NCBI RefSeq assembly: GCF_008017755.1
Contig: NZ_VRTS01000003.1
Span: forward strand, 186,001 to 250,000
From: Alkalisalibacterium limincola
GTDB lineage: Bacteria; Pseudomonadota; Gammaproteobacteria; Xanthomonadales; Xanthomonadaceae
Direction of reading: 5' to 3'
Length of the DNA: 64,000 nucleotides
The position numbers were made by a program, and so were the translations under genes. The notes beneath the pieces are model-generated. The model did no database searches. It had not been told where the DNA came from and saw only the letters and a program-made list of their open reading frames with translations. Below are positions 1-11,462 of this stretch, piece by piece (position 1 is the first letter of the stretch; each line of letters starts with the position of its first letter).

Positions 1-126
1 GGCGTCCAGCAGGCGCTCCGGGTGCAGGTCGCCACCGACCGCAAGCAGTCCGTCCGGGTCGCGCAGGGCCCGGGACAGGGGCGGGAAGCCGCCCCGAGGG
101 TCATCCGGCAGCCAGGGGAGGCGCAT
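1..126 (-). CDS. aat: leucyl/phenylalanyl-tRNA--protein transferase, N-terminal part
   Basis: Reading the minus strand from an ATG at 126 gives 42 residues that run off the left edge of the window. They begin [20 protein letters not shown] and continue to the family's hallmark early segment [10 protein letters not shown]. Aat transfers Leu or Phe from charged tRNA to N-terminal Lys/Arg of proteins, marking them for ClpS/ClpAP degradation in the cytoplasm (family knowledge). The start lies inside the upstream GNAT-like gene, with a 26-nt overlap, so the two are probably translationally coupled. Only the N-terminus is present, and the catalytic part is outside the window. Confidence 0.85.
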   Translation of the reverse strand, partial: MRLPWLPDDPRGGFPPLSRALRDPDGLLAVGGDLHPERLLDA

Positions 127-1246
127 CGCGGAACGGGTTGTGGTTGGTTTCGATCAGGCTCGCGTAGCGTTGCGCGTGGGTGCGCTCCTCCGCGCACCAG
201 GGGGCCAGCGCCTCGCGGAAGCCCGGGTGCGCCACCCAGTGTCGGCTGTGGGTGAGCACCGGCAGGAAGCCCCGGGCCACCTTGTGTTCGCCCTGGGCCC
301 CCGGCTCGAACACGTCGATGCCCTCGCGCAGGCAGTACTCGATGCCCTGGTAGTAGCAGGCCTCGAAATGCAGGCCGGGCACGTCCACGCGCGTCCCCCA
401 GTAGCGTCCGTAGAGCCGGTGCCGGTCGCGCAGGCATATCGCGCCGGCCAGCAGCTCGCCCTGGCGCTCGGCCAGCACCATGACGAGTTGCCGCGGCATG
501 TGCGCCGCCAGGTGCTGGAAGAACGCAAGCGTGAGGGCCGGGGAGTTGCCCTTGCTCGCGAAACTCAGGCAGTACAGCGCGTGCAGGGTCGCGATTTCGT
601 CGGCAGTGGCTTCATCGCCGTGGACCACGCGCAGGGCCACGCCGGCGTCGCGCACCTGGCGCCGTTCGGCCCGGATGTTCTTGCGCTTCTTGCGCTCCAG
701 GGCGCCGAGGAAGTCCTCGAAGTCGTGCCATCCGGCCTGGCGCCGCCAGTGGAACTGGATGTCGTTCCGGGCCAGCCAGTCCGGCCCCGTCGCCTGCAGC
801 TGCGATGCCGGGGCGAAGTTGAGATGGATCGAGGAGAGGCTTTCCCCGAGCGCGCGTTCGACCATCGCGTCCAGCAGCTGGCCTGCATGGGCGGGGGTGC
901 GTGCCAGCAGGCGAGGGCCGGTCACCGGGGTGTAGGGCGAGGCCACCAGCCACTTCGGGTAGTAGGCATGGCCATGCTGTTGGTAGGCGTGCGCCCAGGC
1001 ATGGTCGAAGACGAACTCGCCGTGCGAGTTCGTCTTCAGGTAGGCCGGTGCCGCGGCAACGAGTCGTCCGTCCTCCCACAGCGAGGCGTGCCGGGGCGTC
1101 CAGCCCCAGGCGTCGCGCAGGCAACCGGTCGACTCCAGCCCGGACAGGAACGCGTGCCGCATGAACGGATGTTCGCAACCAAGCAGCCCGTCCCAGGTCG
1201 CGGCCGGGATCTCGCCAATCGAATCGTGGATGCGGAGTTCACTCAT
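101..1246 (-). CDS. GNAT-fold N-acetyltransferase, peptidogalycan/DUF482 type
   Basis: This 381-residue protein starts [20 protein letters not shown]. It carries segments typical of the DUF482 branch of GNAT-like proteins: the [11 protein letters not shown] stretch near residue 80, the basic [14 protein letters not shown] region mid-protein, and [12 protein letters not shown] followed by [11 protein letters not shown] near the C-terminus. The family is related to FemAB-type aminoacyl/acetyl transferases and its substrate is not established. The start at 1246 was chosen because the family motif begins immediately after it; the much longer upstream extension of this frame only covers trxB antisense. 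It overlaps aat downstream and follows trxB on the same strand with a 74-nt gap, which suggests a trxB-GNAT-aat transcription unit. Confidence 0.85.
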   Translation of the reverse strand: MSELRIHDSIGEIPAATWDGLLGCEHPFMRHAFLSGLESTGCLRDAWGWTPRHASLWEDGRLVAAAPAYLKTNSHGEFVFDHAWAHAYQQHGHAYYPKWLVASPYTPVTGPRLLARTPAHAGQLLDAMVERALGESLSSIHLNFAPASQLQATGPDWLARNDIQFHWRRQAGWHDFEDFLGALERKKRKNIRAERRQVRDAGVALRVVHGDEATADEIATLHALYCLSFASKGNSPALTLAFFQHLAAHMPRQLVMVLAERQGELLAGAICLRDRHRLYGRYWGTRVDVPGLHFEACYYQGIEYCLREGIDVFEPGAQGEHKVARGFLPVLTHSRHWVAHPGFREALAPWCAEERTHAQRYASLIETNHNPFRDAPPLAAG

Positions 1247-1320
1247 GGCGGGCCCGGGCGGCAGCGTCGAGCCCATGGTCGACGCTGCCGGGTCGCGACG
1301 GCGTGACCCAGTGCCTGTGC

Positions 1321-2295
<975 letters not shown>

Positions 2296-2299
2296 TTAC

Positions 2300-2497
2300 G
2301 GCTTTGCAGGAGGGTGATCGCGCCTCCCAGCGCCTTTGGCGCAGGGAGGGCAGTCGGTGGGAGACGGCTGAACGTGTCGCCGCGGCGACGGTCCCGGAAA
2401 GGATGGGGCTGCAGCCGGGTCGATTCAAGCCTGACACCCCGGCGTGATCGCCACCGCAGGCTAGACAGGCCGGCGATTCGCCGGTTTTCGCTTTTTT
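2300..2497 (+). ncRNA. candidate structured leader RNA or small RNA upstream of ald
   Basis: The roughly 200 nt between trxB and ald fold into several local hairpins by eye. One is a strong interrupted stem at about 2321-2347 (CCTCCC paired with GGGAGG, GCGCC with GGCGC). Another closes CAGTCG/CGGCTG around a GGGA-containing loop at about 2350-2370. The last is a terminator hairpin that ends three bases before the first ald ATG. A TATAAT on the plus strand at 2288-2293 could be its -10 element, but that string also lies in the trxB ribosome-binding region, so it may be coincidental. I could not match it to glycine, TPP, cobalamin, 6S or SRP RNA consensus elements. It could be an attenuator for ald, an independent sRNA or part of the trxB 5' UTR. 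Confidence 0.35.
2470..2497 (+). terminator. intrinsic terminator just before ald
   Basis: A perfect 6-bp stem (CCGGCG at 2470-2475 with CGCCGG at 2479-2484) is followed directly by TTTTCGCTTTTTT. It sits immediately ahead of the ald start codon, the position expected of a transcription attenuator or of the 3' end of a small RNA. Confidence 0.7.
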
Positions 2498-2512
2498 AGT
2501 ATGGGACCCAAC

Positions 2513-3580
2513 ATGCGCATCGGTATCCCCCGTGAGACCAAGACCCTCGAAGGCCGCGTGGCCCTCGTTCCCGCCGCCGCCGCCGACCTGGTCCGACGTG
2601 GCCACGAGGTCTGGGTCGAGACCCAGGCCGGCGTCAAGAGCGGCTTCAGCGACGAGCACTACTCGGCGCTGGGCGTGAACATCGCCGCGGACGCCGCCAC
2701 GCTGTACGAGAAGGGCGAACTGATCGTCAAGGTGAAGGAGCCGATCGCCGGCGACCTCAAGCACCTGCGCAAGGACCACCTGCTGTTTTGCTACCTGCAC
2801 CTGGCCGCCGAGCCCGAGCTGACCTCGCGTCTGCTCGACATCGGCCTGACCGGCGTGGCGTTCGAGACCGTCGAGCTCGAGAACGGGGACCTGCCGCTGC
2901 TGGCGCCGATGTCCATCGTCGCCGGTCGCATCGGCGTGCAGGTCGGCACCCACCTGCTGCACGCCCCGATGGGCGGCAAGGGCAAGCTGCTGGGTGGCCT
3001 GCCTTCCACCGAGCGCGGCAAGGTGGTGGTGTTCGGTGCCGGCGCCGCCGGTGGCAACTCCGCGGAGCTGGCAGCCTCGGGTGGCTCCAACGTCGTGGTG
3101 TTCGAGAAGCGCCAGGACCGCCTGGCGCAGATGATGGCGCTGGGCGCCAACGTCACCGCGCTGTTCCCCTACGAGGACGTGGTGGCGCGCGAGCTGGCCA
3201 CCGCCGACCTGGTCATCGGCGCGGTGCTGGTGACCGGCGCGAAGGCCCCGCACGTGGTGACGCGCGAGATGGTCGCCTCGATGCAGAAGGGCAGCGTGCT
3301 GGTGGACATCTCCGTCGACCAGGGCGGCTGCTTCGAGACCACGCGTCCGACCACCTGGGCGGAGCCGACCTACGACGTCGACGGGGTGACCCACTTCGCC
3401 GTGACCAACATGCCCGGCGCGGTGCCGCAGACCTCCTCGCAGGCGATCTGCGCGGCCATCCTGCCCTGGGTGCAGAAGCTGGCTTCGGGCGAATGGCGCG
3501 ACAACCAGGCGCTGGTGCGCGGCATCAACGTCGAGGGTGGGAAGCTGGTGCATCCGGCGCTGCAGGACATGGGCGCCTGA
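2513..3580 (+). CDS. ald: alanine dehydrogenase
   Basis: The enzyme interconverts L-alanine and pyruvate plus ammonia with NAD(H). From the ATG at 2513 it is 355 residues and begins MRIGIPRETKTLEGRVAL, the standard family N-terminus. An upstream in-frame ATG at 2501 would add four residues, but GGGA at 2503-2506 makes a plausible ribosome-binding site for 2513. Visible motifs are the substrate-region HLAAEPEL, the Rossmann GAGAAGGNSAE near residue 180 (GGGVVGTNA in many homologues), and NMPGAVPQTSS near residue 300. It is slightly shorter than the usual ~370 residues. An intrinsic terminator precedes it and another follows it, so it appears monocistronic. Confidence 0.93.
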   Translation: MRIGIPRETKTLEGRVALVPAAAADLVRRGHEVWVETQAGVKSGFSDEHYSALGVNIAADAATLYEKGELIVKVKEPIAGDLKHLRKDHLLFCYLHLAAEPELTSRLLDIGLTGVAFETVELENGDLPLLAPMSIVAGRIGVQVGTHLLHAPMGGKGKLLGGLPSTERGKVVVFGAGAAGGNSAELAASGGSNVVVFEKRQDRLAQMMALGANVTALFPYEDVVARELATADLVIGAVLVTGAKAPHVVTREMVASMQKGSVLVDISVDQGGCFETTRPTTWAEPTYDVDGVTHFAVTNMPGAVPQTSSQAICAAILPWVQKLASGEWRDNQALVRGINVEGGKLVHPALQDMGA

Positions 3581-3616
3581 TCGGCGCTCGACAGCCGGCC
3601 GATCCGGTGTAACGTG

Positions 3617-3657
3617 GTGGCCGCCGCTCCTTCCGGGTCGGCGGCCACTTTCGTTTT
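3617..3657 (+). terminator. strong intrinsic terminator after ald
   Basis: A perfect 10-bp stem pairs 3617-3626 with 3639-3648 (GTGGCCGCCG with CGGCGGCCAC) around a 12-nt loop. It is followed by TTTCGTTTT. It separates ald from ftsK. Confidence 0.9.
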
Positions 3658-3710
3658 AAAATGCCGTATATTCAACGGCTAATCAGGATTTCCTGAGGTA
3701 GGTTCTAACG

Positions 3711-6022
3711 GTGGGACGCGCCCGTACAGCCCGCACCAAGCCCGACGCGCAGCCGGCGAACCGCAAGCTGTGGCGCGAATTGATCCTCGTGGCGGTGGCG
3801 CCGGTCGTGCTGTTCCTGCTGGCGAGCCTGCTCAGTTACACCCCCGACGACCCGGGCTGGTCGCGCTCGGGCAGCGTCACCGGCCAGATCAGCAACTTCG
3901 GCGGCACCGTCGGGGCCTGGCTGTCGGACCTGGTGTTCTACTTCTTCGGCTACGTCGCCTACACATTGCCCTTCGTGCTGGCCGGGATCGTGTGGGTGGC
4001 GCTGTTTGCCGCCGACGACCGCGGCGCGGGGTTCACGCCGGCGCTGCGCCTGGTCGGCCTGGTCGGGTTCCTGGTGTGTGCCAGCGGCCTGGTGCACATC
4101 CAGATGGGGGCTGCGCCGGCCCTGCCGGCCGATTCCGGCGGCATCCTCGGCCAGCTCGTCGGGCGCTCGTTCTCCAACCTGCTCGGGCCGTTCGGGGCCA
4201 ACCTGTTCCTGCTGGCCGCGGTGCTTGCCGCGATCACGCTGGCCACCGGCCTGAGCTGGCTGGGCCTGATGGACCGCCTGGGGCAGTGGGCGATCGCCGT
4301 CTGGATCTGGGCCGGGGCGAGCGTGGTCCGCCTGCGCGAATGGCGCCAGGCCCGCGCCGCACGCGAGGTGCGCGGCGAGACGCGCAAGGTCGAGACCGCG
4401 CGACGCGCACGTCGCGAGCCGATCCGGATCGAGCCGCCGCCGGCGCCGGTCATCGAGAAGAGCGAACGCGCCAAGCGCGAGCAGCAGATCCCGCTGTTCC
4501 ACACCGATCCGGCCGGGGGACTGCCACCGCTGTCCCTGCTGGATGATCCCAAGCCCCAGCCGAAGGGCTACTCCGAGGAAACGCTCGAGGCGCTGTCGCG
4601 GCAGATCGAGTTCAAGCTCAAGGATTTCCGCATCGACGTCGAGGTGGTCGGCGCGTTCCCGGGCCCGGTCATCACCCGCTTCGAGATGGAGCGGCGCCGG
4701 GCGTGAAGGGCAGCCAGGTCAACAGCCTCGACAAGGACATCGCCCGCGGACTGAGCGTCAAGGCGGTGCGCGTGGTCGACGTGATCCCGGGCAAGTCGGT
4801 GATCGGACTGGAGATCCCGAACGCCACGCGCGAGATGATCTACCTCAGCGAGCTGCTGCGCTCCAAGGAGTACGACAAGTCCCCCAGCCCGCTGACGATC
4901 GCACTGGGCAAGGACATCGGCGGCCGGCCGACGGTGGCCGACCTGGGCCGCATGCCGCACCTGCTGGTGGCCGGCACCACCGGTTCGGGCAAGTCGGTCG
5001 GCGTCAACGCCATGGTGCTCAGCCTGCTGTACAAGGCCTCGGCCCAGGACGTGCGGATGCTGATGATCGACCCGAAGATGCTGGAACTTTCGGTTTACGA
5101 AGGCATCCCGCACCTGCTGGCGCCGGTCGTGACCGACATGAAGGAGGCGGCGAATGCGCTGCGCTGGTGCGTGGCGGAGATGGAACGCCGCTACAAGCTG
5201 ATGAGTGCGGTCGGCGTGCGCAACCTGGCCGGCTTCAACCGCAAGGTGAAGGATGCGCAGGAGGCGGGGCAGCCACTCCTGGATCCGCTGTTCCAGCCCA
5301 ATCCGGAGCTCGACGAAACCGCCCCGGAGCTCGAGACCTTGCCCTACATCGTCGTCTTCATCGACGAGTTCGCCGACATGATGATGATCGTCGGCAAGAA
5401 GGTCGAGGAGCTCATCGCCCGCCTGGCGCAAAAGGCCCGCGCAGCCGGCATCCACCTGATCCTGGCCACCCAGCGGCCCTCGGTCGACGTGATCACCGGC
5501 CTGATCAAGGCCAACATCCCGACCCGGATCGCCTTCCAGGTCAGCTCCAAGATCGACTCGCGCACGATCCTCGACCAGAGCGGCGCGGAAACGCTGCTGG
5601 GCCACGGCGACATGCTCTACCTGCCCCCCGGCACGGCCATGCCCGAGCGTGTCCATGGCGCCTTCGTCAGCGACGAGGAGGTCCATCGGGTCGTCGACTA
5701 CCTGAAGAAGCAGGGCGGCGGCCCGGACTATGTCGAGGGTGTGCTCGACGACACCCAGACGATGGGCGACGGCGTCGTGGTCGGTGCCACCGGCCTGCCG
5801 GAGGCCTCGTCCGGCGGCGACGAGTCCGACCCGCTCTACGACGAGGCGGTGCGCATCGTCACCGAGAGCCGCCGCGCGTCGATCTCCGGTGTGCAGCGAC
5901 GGCTGAAGATCGGCTACAACCGTGCCGCACGCCTGATCGAGGCGATGGAACAGGCCGGGATCGTGACGCCCCAGGAATCCAATGGCGACCGCAAGGTGAT
6001 CGCGCCACCGCCGCCGAAGTGA
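3711..6022 (+). CDS. ftsK: DNA translocase FtsK (one-base frameshift in this sequence)
   Basis: FtsK anchors at the septum and pumps DNA toward dif during chromosome dimer resolution. The first part (3711-4706) has about four to five membrane segments within residues 20-200, a basic linker and the start of the motor. The second part (from about 4703) carries Walker [12 protein letters not shown], Walker [24 protein letters not shown] and the C-terminal gamma winged helix ([21 protein letters not shown]). The two frames join at 4690-4695: adding one T after position 4692 turns RFEMERRRA-stop into [14 protein letters not shown], the family sequence. The repaired protein is 770 residues. FtsK's N-terminus is essential in relatives, so a sequencing or assembly error is likelier than a real break. 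GTG start at 3711, preceded by AGGT. Confidence 0.93.
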
Positions 6023-6119
6023 CCCTGAACGGAGCAGTGGCCATGTGTACGGCCGCGGGTCCGCGGTTCAGCCTCCGCCGTTCAGAATCGACCACGAACC
6101 TCCCCATGTGGATGCCGCC

Positions 6120-6782
6120 ATGCGACGTGTGATTGCCCTTGCCACCCCGCTGCTGCTGCTCGGCCTGGTTGCGCCCCAGGCGCAGGCCGATGACGCGCGC
6201 GCGGCCTTCGATCGCTTCAGCCAGGACCTGCGCGGACTGGACGGCAGCTTCGAGCAGCGCGTTTACGACGCCAACGGCCACCTCAGCGAGCACTCCACCG
6301 GCACGATCGCGTTGCGCACGCCGCGGCAGTTCCGCTGGGAGTACCTCGATCCGTTCCCGCAGCTGATCGTGGCGGACGGCAACCACGTCTGGATCTACGA
6401 TCCGGACCTGGAACAGGTCAACGTGCGCATCCAGAGCCACGAGGAGCAGTCCAGCCCGCTGGCCGTGCTGATCGATCCCGACGAGCTCGAGCGTCAGTTC
6501 ACCGTCTCCCGGGGCGGCGACGAGGACGGCCTGGACTGGATGGTGCTGACCCCGCGTGGCGAGGACGCACAGTTCGACCAGGCGCGCCTGGCCTTCGACG
6601 GTGCCGGGGCGCTGGCGCGCATGGAGCTCGACGATTCCCTCGGCCAGAAGACCCGGGTGACGTTCAGCGGCTGGGAGCGCAACCCGGACTTCGCCGCGGA
6701 CCACTTCAGCTTCGAGCCGCCGGCCGGCGTCGACGTGGTGGGTGCGATGGCCGAGGCCGCCGAGGTCACGCCGATCCGGTAA
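6120..6782 (+). CDS. lolA: outer-membrane lipoprotein carrier protein LolA
   Basis: This periplasmic chaperone carries lipoproteins from LolCDE to LolB. The product from the ATG at 6120 is 220 residues with a signal peptide (MRRVIALATPLLLLGLVAPQ, cleaved after AQA). The mature domain shows the family signatures GSFEQRVYD, TGTIALRTPRQFRWEY, DGNHVWIYDPDLEQV and, near the end, FSFEPPAGVDVV. An upstream in-frame start would only add a non-signal-like extension, so it was rejected. The ftsK-lolA-rarA order is conserved in the family. Confidence 0.95.
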   Translation: MRRVIALATPLLLLGLVAPQAQADDARAAFDRFSQDLRGLDGSFEQRVYDANGHLSEHSTGTIALRTPRQFRWEYLDPFPQLIVADGNHVWIYDPDLEQVNVRIQSHEEQSSPLAVLIDPDELERQFTVSRGGDEDGLDWMVLTPRGEDAQFDQARLAFDGAGALARMELDDSLGQKTRVTFSGWERNPDFAADHFSFEPPAGVDVVGAMAEAAEVTPIR

Positions 6783-6799
6783 CGAGGCCTGCAGCCGCC

Positions 6800-6805
6800 T
6801 ACAAT
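6800..6805 (+). promoter_or_regulatory. -10-like hexamer placing the rarA transcript start at its ATG
   Basis: TACAAT ends exactly six bases before the rarA ATG at 6812. If used, transcription would begin at or within a base or two of the start codon, giving a leaderless mRNA. No clear -35 element is visible 17 bp upstream, and there is no Shine-Dalgarno in the six intervening bases (GGGTCG). Confidence 0.35.
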
Positions 6806-6811
6806 GGGTCG

Positions 6812-8161
6812 ATGAACCGCCCTTCCTCCGTCGACGGCCAGGACGGCCTGTTCGAGGCCCCCGAATCGCTGCAGCCCCTGGCCGAGCGCATGCGCCCGCG
6901 CACGCTCGACGACGTGGTGGGCCAGCGCAGGCTGGTGGCGGAGGGGTCGGCACTGCGGCGCGCGATCGAATCGGGCCGCGTCCATTCGATGATCCTCTGG
7001 GGCCCGCCGGGCTGCGGCAAGACGACGCTGGCGCTGTTGCTGGCGCGCTATGCCCGGGCCGGGTTCCGGGCCATCTCGGCGGTGCTGTCGGGACTCCCCG
7101 ACGTGCGCAAGGTGCTGGCCGAGGCGCAGGCGCGGTTCGAGGCGGGCGAGCGCACCGTGCTGTTCGTCGACGAGGTGCACCGCTTCAACAAGGCCCAGCA
7201 GGATGCGTTCCTGCCGCACATCGAGCGCGGCAGCATCCTGTTCGTCGGCGCCACGACCGAGAATCCCAGCTTCGAACTCAACTCCGCGCTGCTCTCGCGC
7301 TGCCGGGTGCACGTGCTCGAACCGGTGTCGGCCGACGACATCGTGCAGGCGCTGCAGCGTGCGCTCGGTGACGCCGAGCGGGGACTTGGCGAACGTGGCA
7401 TCGAGGTGGAGGCCGACCTGCTGGCGCTGATCGCACAGGCAGCCGACGGCGACGTGCGCCGTGGACTGACCTTGCTCGAGATCGCCGCGGAGCTGGCGCA
7501 AGACGAGGATGGCGTCATCACCGAGGCCACGCTGGCGCAGGTGCTCGCCGACCGCACGCGTCGATTCGACAAGCAGGGCGAGCAGTTCTACGACCAGATC
7601 TCGGCGCTGCACAAATCGGTGCGCAGCTCCAATCCCGATGCCGCGCTGTACTGGCTGTGCCGCATGCTCGATGGTGGCTGCGACCGCATCTACCTGGCGC
7701 GGCGGCTCACGCGCATGGCGGTCGAGGACATCGGCCTGGCCGATCCGCGGGCGCTGGCCATGGCCACCGAGGCCTGGGATGCCTACGACCGCCTCGGCAG
7801 CCCGGAGGGCGAGCTGGCGCTGGCGCAACTGGTGATCTACCTGGCCAGCACCGCCAAGTCCAACGCCGCCTACGTGGCCTACAAGGCGGCGATGTCGGAT
7901 GTGCGCGAGCACGGCAGCCAGGAGGTGCCGATGCACCTGCGCAACGCACCGACCAAGCTGATGAAGTCCCTGGGCTACGGCAGCGGCTACCAGTACGACC
8001 ACGATGCGGAGGCCGGCGTGGCGCTGTCGCAGACGGCCTTCCCCGATGCGATGGGCGAGCGCACCTACTACCAGCCGGTCGAGCGTGGCCTGGAGATCCG
8101 CCTCAAGGAGAAGCTCGACCAGCTTCGCGCCCAGCGCGGGCAGGCACGCGGGAAAAGTTGA
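6812..8161 (+). CDS. rarA: replication-associated recombination protein A (RarA/MgsA AAA+ ATPase)
   Basis: This 449-residue clamp-loader-like AAA+ ATPase acts at stalled replication forks. Motifs in order are the family N-terminus LAERMRPRTLDDVVGQ at about residue 24, Walker A GPPGCGKTTLA near 65, Walker B VLFVDEVHRFNKAQQD near 115, sensor GATTENPSFELN near 145, arginine-finger region ALLSRCRV, and the C-terminal tetramerisation part with FYDQISALHKSVRSSNPDAALYW (two segments). The length and domain order are normal. It lies between lolA and serS, as in Xanthomonas relatives. Confidence 0.96.
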   Translation: MNRPSSVDGQDGLFEAPESLQPLAERMRPRTLDDVVGQRRLVAEGSALRRAIESGRVHSMILWGPPGCGKTTLALLLARYARAGFRAISAVLSGLPDVRKVLAEAQARFEAGERTVLFVDEVHRFNKAQQDAFLPHIERGSILFVGATTENPSFELNSALLSRCRVHVLEPVSADDIVQALQRALGDAERGLGERGIEVEADLLALIAQAADGDVRRGLTLLEIAAELAQDEDGVITEATLAQVLADRTRRFDKQGEQFYDQISALHKSVRSSNPDAALYWLCRMLDGGCDRIYLARRLTRMAVEDIGLADPRALAMATEAWDAYDRLGSPEGELALAQLVIYLASTAKSNAAYVAYKAAMSDVREHGSQEVPMHLRNAPTKLMKSLGYGSGYQYDHDAEAGVALSQTAFPDAMGERTYYQPVERGLEIRLKEKLDQLRAQRGQARGKS

Positions 8162-8168
8162 CGCGGCG

Positions 8169-9511
<1,343 letters not shown>

Positions 9512-9591
9512 GTTGCCGGAGTCGTTGACCGCGGCAGGACGATGCGCTTAAGTGGGAGAACGGTGTTCCCCTGGCGAAACGGCTGCCCGCG

Positions 9592-10557
9592 ATGCAGGAC
9601 CTCAACGATCTCTACTACTTCGCCGTCGTGGTCGAACACGGCGGATATGCCGCGGCCGAGCGCGCCCTCAACATCCCGAAATCGCGCCTGAGCCGGCGCG
9701 TGTCGCAGCTCGAGAGCGACCTCGGCGTGCGCCTGCTGCAGCGCTCGACCCGGCGCTTCTCGGTGACCGAAGTCGGGCAGGACGTCTACCGCCATGCCCA
9801 GAGCATGCTGGCAGAGGCCCAGGCCGCCCGTGAAGCGGTGGACCGGCTGAGTGCCGAGCCGCGCGGACTGGTCCGGGTGAGTTGCCCGGTGGCCCTGGCA
9901 CAGAACCAGCTGGCCCGGCTGTTGCCGGGGTTCATGGCGGCGCACCCCAAGGTGCGCGTGCACGTGCATGCCAGCAATCGGCGTATCGACGTCATCAACG
10001 AAGGTTTCGACGTTGCATTGCGGGTGCGCAGCCAGCTCAACGACGACGGCAGCCTGGTCATGCGCAGTTTCGGACAGATACAGGAGCTGCTGGTGGCCAG
10101 CCCGGCCTATCTGGCCAGGGCAGGGCGCCCGGCGGCGCCCGCGGACCTGCACGACCACCAGACGCTCAGCATGAGCGAGGACGAGGGCAGGCAGCGCTGG
10201 GAACTGCACGGCCCGCAGGGTCAGATCGAGCGCGTCGACATCCAGCCCCGGCTGATGTGTTCGGATTTCCCCATGCTCGAGCAGGCCGCGGTCGAAGGGC
10301 TGGGCATCACGCTGCTTCCCGAGACGATCTGCGCCGACGACGTACGCAGCGGGCGACTGGAGGTGGTCCTGCCGCAGTGGAGCCTGCCGCAGGGCATCTG
10401 CCATGCGGTGTTCCCCTCGCGCCGCGGCCTGCTGCCGGCGGTGCGGGGCTTCATCGACTATCTTGCCGAACACCTTCCCGGGCAGATCGAATCGAGCCGG
10501 CTCGACTGTTCCGGGTGTCGCCGCGAGCCCGATGGCGAACTGGCGCGGGCTGGCTGA
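9592..10557 (+). CDS. LysR-family transcriptional regulator (CrgA/AaeR-like branch)
   Basis: This 321-residue regulator has an N-terminal winged helix-turn-helix (residues 1-60, MQDLNDLYYFAVVVEHGGYA, then IPKSRLSRRVSQLE and RLLQRSTRRFSVTE) and a LysR substrate domain (about 90-295). The FAVVVEHGGYA / RLLQRSTRRF pattern is that of the CrgA/AaeR subgroup. The inducer and targets are unknown. Such regulators usually control a divergent neighbour, but here the upstream gene is serS on the same strand, so its target is probably elsewhere. A short inverted repeat (GGGA/TCCC at about 9553-9571) sits in its leader. It ends just before an intrinsic terminator. Confidence 0.9.
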   Translation: MQDLNDLYYFAVVVEHGGYAAAERALNIPKSRLSRRVSQLESDLGVRLLQRSTRRFSVTEVGQDVYRHAQSMLAEAQAAREAVDRLSAEPRGLVRVSCPVALAQNQLARLLPGFMAAHPKVRVHVHASNRRIDVINEGFDVALRVRSQLNDDGSLVMRSFGQIQELLVASPAYLARAGRPAAPADLHDHQTLSMSEDEGRQRWELHGPQGQIERVDIQPRLMCSDFPMLEQAAVEGLGITLLPETICADDVRSGRLEVVLPQWSLPQGICHAVFPSRRGLLPAVRGFIDYLAEHLPGQIESSRLDCSGCRREPDGELARAG

Positions 10558-10589
10558 ACGCGCTGTTTTCGTACAGAATTGCGCAGGCT

Positions 10590-10614
10590 CCGGCCAGGAA
10601 CGGCCGGGGTTTTT
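10590..10614 (+). terminator. intrinsic terminator after the LysR gene
   Basis: The stem CCGGCC (10590-10595) / GGCCGG (10602-10607) with a six-base loop is followed by GGTTTTT. It separates the LysR gene from tRNA-Ser, whose 5' end begins four bases later. Confidence 0.8.
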
Positions 10615-10617
10615 CAT

Positions 10618-10707
<90 letters not shown>

Positions 10708-10736
10708 TCCAGGGAAGGACTATGGGGAGATATGGA

Positions 10737-11384
10737 ATGATCCGAGTGTTCATTCTCGATGACCATGCGCTGGTGCGAACCGGACTGCGCATGATCCTGG
10801 CCGGACAGGTCGACGTGGACGTGGTCGGCGAGGCCAGCAGTGGCGAGGAAGGCCTGCCGATGATCCGGCAGCTCAAGCCCGACGTGGTGCTGTGCGACCT
10901 GCACCTGCCCGGCGTGAGCGGCCTGGAGATCACCGAGCGCATCGTGCGCGGTGCGATGGATACGAAGGTGATCATCGTTTCGGTGCAGGAAGACGGCCCG
11001 TTGCCGCAGCGCCTGCTGGCGGCGGGTGCCAGCGGATACCTGGGCAAGGCCTGTGGTGCCGACGAGTTGCTTCGCGCCGTGCGCGACGTGGCCCACGGCC
11101 GGCGCTACGTGGCCAGCGACCTGGCGCAGCGCATGGCCCTGGGCGTGGTCAACGGCACCGCATCGCCCTTCGAGGCGCTGTCCCCGCGCGAGACCGAGAT
11201 CGCGATGATGCTCTGCCAGGGCAAGCGCATGGACGATATCGCCGAGCGCCTGAGCCTGAGTCCGAAAACCGTCGCCACGCACAAGTACCGCTTGTTCAAC
11301 AAGCTCGAGATCCGCGACAACGTGTCGTTGCTTCGACTGGCCAGCCAGTATGGCCTGGTGGAGGCGACGCAACAGGCGCGCTAG
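10737..11384 (+). CDS. two-component response regulator, NarL/LuxR type (GacA/UvrY-like)
   Basis: This 215-residue protein has a receiver domain (MIRVFILDDHALVRTGLRMI, with acidic pocket DDH, phospho-acceptor Asp in VVLCDLHLPGVSG, and Lys in YLGKACGADELL). It is followed by a LuxR-type helix-turn-helix (LSPRETEIAMMLCQGKRMDDIAERLSLSPKTV, in parts, then THKYRLFNKL). The layout and the MIRV..DDHALVRTG start match GacA/UvrY, regulators that drive Rsm/Csr small RNAs in relatives. The ATG at 10737 was preferred over 10722 because GGGGAG at 10724-10729 is well spaced from it and it matches the family start. It begins 30 nt after tRNA-Ser and may be co-transcribed with it. The cognate sensor is not in the window. 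Confidence 0.9.
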   Translation: MIRVFILDDHALVRTGLRMILAGQVDVDVVGEASSGEEGLPMIRQLKPDVVLCDLHLPGVSGLEITERIVRGAMDTKVIIVSVQEDGPLPQRLLAAGASGYLGKACGADELLRAVRDVAHGRRYVASDLAQRMALGVVNGTASPFEALSPRETEIAMMLCQGKRMDDIAERLSLSPKTVATHKYRLFNKLEIRDNVSLLRLASQYGLVEATQQAR

Positions 11385-11408
11385 CGGAAAGCGGTCCACC
11401 GACATGCA

Positions 11409-11438
11409 AGAAGGGCGCGTCGTTCGACGCGCCCTTCT
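11409..11438. terminator. bidirectional hairpin between convergent response-regulator and rne genes
   Basis: A long perfect inverted repeat pairs AGAAGGGCGCGTCG at 11409-11422 with CGACGCGCCCTTCT at 11425-11438; about 12 bp can form a real stem. The A/T-rich ends of the repeat supply short U-runs for both strands. Its place between convergent genes fits a shared terminator. Confidence 0.75.
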
Positions 11439-11462
11439 GCGTTTGCACCTTTGCTGATGGAA

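Noticed and set aside
2300-2497. Glycine riboswitch, 6S RNA or SRP RNA upstream of ald
   Set aside because: None of the diagnostic conserved strings of these RNAs are present; only generic hairpins and a terminator are seen.
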